Origin: Cinnamomum chago | Taxonomy: Eukaryota > Streptophyta > Magnoliopsida > Laurales > Lauraceae | Assembly: GCA_038049695.1 (NCBI GenBank) | Contig: CP142452.1 | Span: 81,634,501 to 81,698,500, forward strand | DNA length: 64,000 bases | Direction of reading: 5' to 3' | Part shown: piece after piece, positions 60,720 through 64,000 of the stretch | Numbering within the stretch: position 1 is the stretch's first letter | How the letters are laid out: each line of letters begins with the position of its first letter | Program-made: the position numbers and the translations under genes | The notes under the pieces: model-generated | What the model saw: only the letters and a program-made list of their open reading frames with translations | The model's database searches: none | Told to the model about the DNA's origin: nothing

Positions 60720-61800
60720 TAGGGTGGAGATAGAGATTGCCTTCCAATGGAATAGGGTTGGTTTGCTTTGAGTTGAAGGCATAATGTCAGAGGAAGCTTT
60801 TGTTTTTTTGTTGTTTAAGCTAATTGGGTCCATTAGACATTAGACTTAAACTAATTAATTAAATAGCTAAGCAATGCTATTTGTCCCTAAAAGTGAAACA
60901 AACCACTTGTTCGGTCAAGTAGTTCTAGTTCCCAAAGTGAACTTTCAATCTCATTAGTATATTTGATTGCTTTCCGAACCTGCAGCCATAATGCTTTCGC
61001 TTTTTTTACAAATGCTTCTCTTGGGAGCTTCAAGAAAAATGAACCTTAGCAATAGTTTAGATTAAGCAGCGATCCGCTGATTGTGATCCACTATATTGTA
61101 GATATCACTGAGCTTTGCAGAGGAATAAGATAATAACATTGCATGTGAAGAGAGAGGCTACACTTATAGTTAACCTAACTCTGTCATATACAATATATCA
61201 ACACAAATAATGATTTTGCTTTGTCATTCTGGTTAAGGTTAAGCTGGTAGTTACCTGTCATATCCTCCAATATACTTGGGTAGCTTGCCACTCTTCACTC
61301 CTAACTAAGTGCCTACCTATGAACTAGGGTTTGGTTGAGTACCACACTTCTCACCTACCTACTTATGGATCAATCACAAGTCCTCTATTCATCTTTTTAC
61401 GAGAGCAGGCTTCTTTTCTTTTTGATATTGGGCTTTCTATTCCGTCCTTCGGGAGCAATTACCTCTCTCTCTAACCAATATTAACTGCCTATCATCAGTG
61501 AAGGTTGAAACTCTTTATTATGGACTCCAAACGGGTTGGAGCAGCAGGCACAACAGAATTGGAATCAACCCAAAAGAATGCCACCTCAGGGTCCATGTTT
61601 AAATTAAAGGGTCACTCCTGATCTAAGGGTCAAAAGCCCAAAAAACATACTCATTAAAATTATGGACCAACTCAATACCAAATTAATAATAAATTTAGTG
61701 TTTTTATAATAATCTATATTATATTAGGTTATTTACAGTTATTTATCAAAGGAATCAACTCAATCAAATCTGGCAATGGATCCTAGAGACTTGAGACCCA
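60720..61800 (+). repeat. Old duplicated segment, copy 2 (pair with 51330-52200)
   Basis: Same block order as copy 1 but longer, with an extra stretch near 61310-61530. The two copies are about 9.4 kb apart in direct orientation. No open frame is conserved between them. Confidence 0.65.
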
Positions 61801-62193
61801 TGGTTGTTTCCTATGCAGGTTTCATTGGACTTGACTTGAACCTGGCCCATGTGTAGCTTAATGGAAGTCCCTTTCCAAATATTGCAATTATCATGATGAC
61901 ATCATTATAAGATTCTCATATTCTTCAGTCTTGGATATCATTTGAGTTTTACAGAAGATTGTGTCTAAGATAGTTTTACAAAATTATCATCATGATAATA
62001 TGAAGATAAATTCAAATGATCAATGGTGATTGGAACATTGAAGTTGTGAAGTAAGAAGATACTAGGCCATTATAAACTAGATAAATTTGCATTGCATGAC
62101 GTAGCATATGAGCACAACTAAGCTTATTGTACATATATGCACTGCTATTCCCCCTTTTCTTTTATTTGTTTGTTAAGGAGAAAGAGACATGTA

Positions 62194-62497
62194 GGGCTCG
62201 CTTCTTTATCAGAATTCCAAGAATTTAGGTTTGAGAGAATTTTCAAATTCTCCAAAAGTTGTCCCCTTTAGGTGGAATTCCAAATTCCTCTTTTTTTATA
62301 GAGGATTTGAAATTCCAACAAATGGTATAGAAAGTGAAATTCCAAGAATTCCAAAAAGTCTTATGGGTGGTTGGAATTTGAAATTATAATGAAAGAAAAC
62401 AGAATTTCAAATATGCCAGGGGATAAAATGTCACATCATGTCAAAAAACACAAACCTCTAAAATTCTAGTCATAAATTCCGGTAAAGAAAGTGGCCC
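62194..62497. mobile_element. MITE family B, copy 3
   Basis: 304 bp starting GGGCTCGCTTCTTTATCAG and ending (complement) GGGCCACTTTCTTTACCGG, with GAATTCC-rich interior. Reverse orientation relative to the copy at 37478. The target duplication is not clear. Confidence 0.7.
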
Positions 62498-62882
62498 ATA
62501 GTGTTGAATTGATTGCCAATCCGCTAATCGGTCAAAGGAATTTCCTTCTCAGCCTCTCCACAGAAAACAAGAAGAGCTCTGTATAGACCTGAGTAGTGTG
62601 TGAAGGTGTCTCAATATTTATTAGAGAAATAAAAAATGATCAGATGTAAAATATATGTTGTTGAACTCTTTACATATATATGAGATGACGAATCCAATAG
62701 GAAAATAAATTACTTGGCCAACTATCATTAGCACCATACTTTCAATGGTTTTGTAACTCAGCCATCCTTCATGTGACACCATACGCCATGGATTTTATTT
62801 ACACTGATCAAATATGGGCATTATTGTATGGATGAAGACTGAAGGGTGACATTAGATTTAATTTTTTTCTTCAACGATATTA

Positions 62883-63226
62883 AACAACTAATTTTTACCC
62901 ATTTGAATGGTGATTGATGATTCTATCCATTTGACTAATTGAGTCCCGTGGTGCATTCAAATCATAAAAAAAAAGTTCTGAAAATGAAAGGGCAATGACT
63001 GGCCAATACGCTCATGGTTGAGTGGCATTGGCACCTTAGTATCACGCATTCATTAACAACTAATTTTTACCCATTTGAATGGTTATTGATGATTCTATCC
63101 ATTTGACTAATTGAGTCCCATGGTGCATTTAAATCATAAAAAAAAAAGTTCTGAAAATGAAAGGGCAATGACTGGCCAATACACTCATGGTTGATTGTCA
63201 TTGATACCTTAGTATCACGCATGCTC
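62883..63226. repeat. 172-bp tandem duplication
   Basis: Two adjacent copies (62883-63054 and 63055 to about 63226), each starting AACAACTAATTTTTACCC. They differ at roughly ten positions, including A-run length. Recent, non-coding. Confidence 0.92.
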
Positions 63227-64000
63227 GGAAACCAATCCATGGGCCTGGCCAATTGTCCTCCTAAGCGGGAAAAGGAAAAAAGATGGCAATGAATGGCTAT
63301 TGAACATGAACATAAAATAATATGTTAAAATTGACTAGAAGTGGGCCCCAGAAGATTATTAGGGGTGTGTGGGTGAGCCATTTTTTAAGAACAAATCCAG
63401 GATTGGACTTTACTAGTTATGTGATCTAATAGCGTTGATTATGGCGGAGTAATCTAGAGTGACTACGCCACTAAAATCAATTTAAATGCCTGCCCTGTGG
63501 TAGGAGACTAATTATTGTCGCTCTTAGGTCCTCCTCCCTTTGTAACTTAACTTCTTTTTTTAACTTCCTTTTCTTTTCTTTGGGTCACTCACCCCTTCAT
63601 ACTCAGTCCTCTATTACATAAGGAATCACGGAATTTTAGAGTAGCTTCACCTTATTCTTCGTCGCATTGGATAACTGCAAAATGTTGTAGGGGACTGGAC
63701 ATTGCATCAATAAAGGCTTAAGTATATATACATTTGTACAATGAGAGGACTATCTGGTAGAGAAGAAAATTATTTGAGTTTTTTTTATGTAGTTACTATT
63801 TCGGTCTTTTGGTGGAACACATTTTCCTCACAAAAAAAAGAAGAAGAAAATGAATTGATTTTATTCGTCTAAGAGGAATTCGGTTTTTCTATGTCAAAAA
63901 TGTGAATGCAAGATTCTTTTTTTCTTTCTCTCTCACTGAAATGAAAAACCGTAGATAGTGGAATACTCTGACAACACGAAAGCACCCTAATGATTTGAAA
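63227..64000. other. Intergenic end of window, no gene recognised
   Basis: No coding frame or repeat supported. T-rich and pyrimidine-rich stretches at 63540-63590 and 63917-63935. Confidence 0.4.

Overview
This is a piece of nuclear genome from a flowering plant. It has spliced GT-AG genes with long introns, the C-terminal half of the giant plant protein BIG, a plant-specific Dof transcription factor, and AT-rich intergenic DNA full of plant MITEs, SINEs and LTR-element remains. The genus cannot be told from the sequence. Multi-kilobase introns in BIG suggest a moderately large, transposon-rich genome.

Layout. Positions 1-18698 (+) hold the last ten exons of BIG (UBR4-type giant ubiquitin ligase, about 2,760 codons, every splice junction in phase). 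Two of its introns are inflated by mobile DNA: intron 6 carries a solo LTR with a perfect 5-bp target duplication, and intron 7 carries a hAT-type element with an 8-bp target duplication. A Dof gene of the DOF5.4/OBP4 type lies tail-to-tail with BIG at 20330-21244 (-). From about 21.3 kb to the end no intact gene is recognisable. The one protein-coding trace there is a two-exon RPB9-like zinc-ribbon fragment at 44198-44400, whose second zinc-binding cysteine exists only after splicing.

The remaining 43 kb is a record of insertions: a degraded Ty1/copia gag-pol remnant (26.3-27.2 kb), a Ty3/gypsy Tat-type remnant with one LTR, gag and a 78-bp minisatellite (46.0-48.4 kb) next to a GC-rich block, at least four copies of one tRNA-derived SINE family (one very young, one with a different tRNA-like head), and several MITE families. 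These include a Tourist-type MITE nested in another MITE, a family sitting in (TA)n microsatellites, and perfect or near-perfect hairpins. Some copies can be read against each other to recover empty sites and order of insertion.

No biological system that looks truly new was found. The best leads are the RPB9-like fragment, the 35-bp all-paired hairpin at 38.9 kb, the double-hairpin foldback at 59.2 kb and the microsatellite-associated MITE family. The BIG and Dof genes show no functional link beyond being convergent neighbours.
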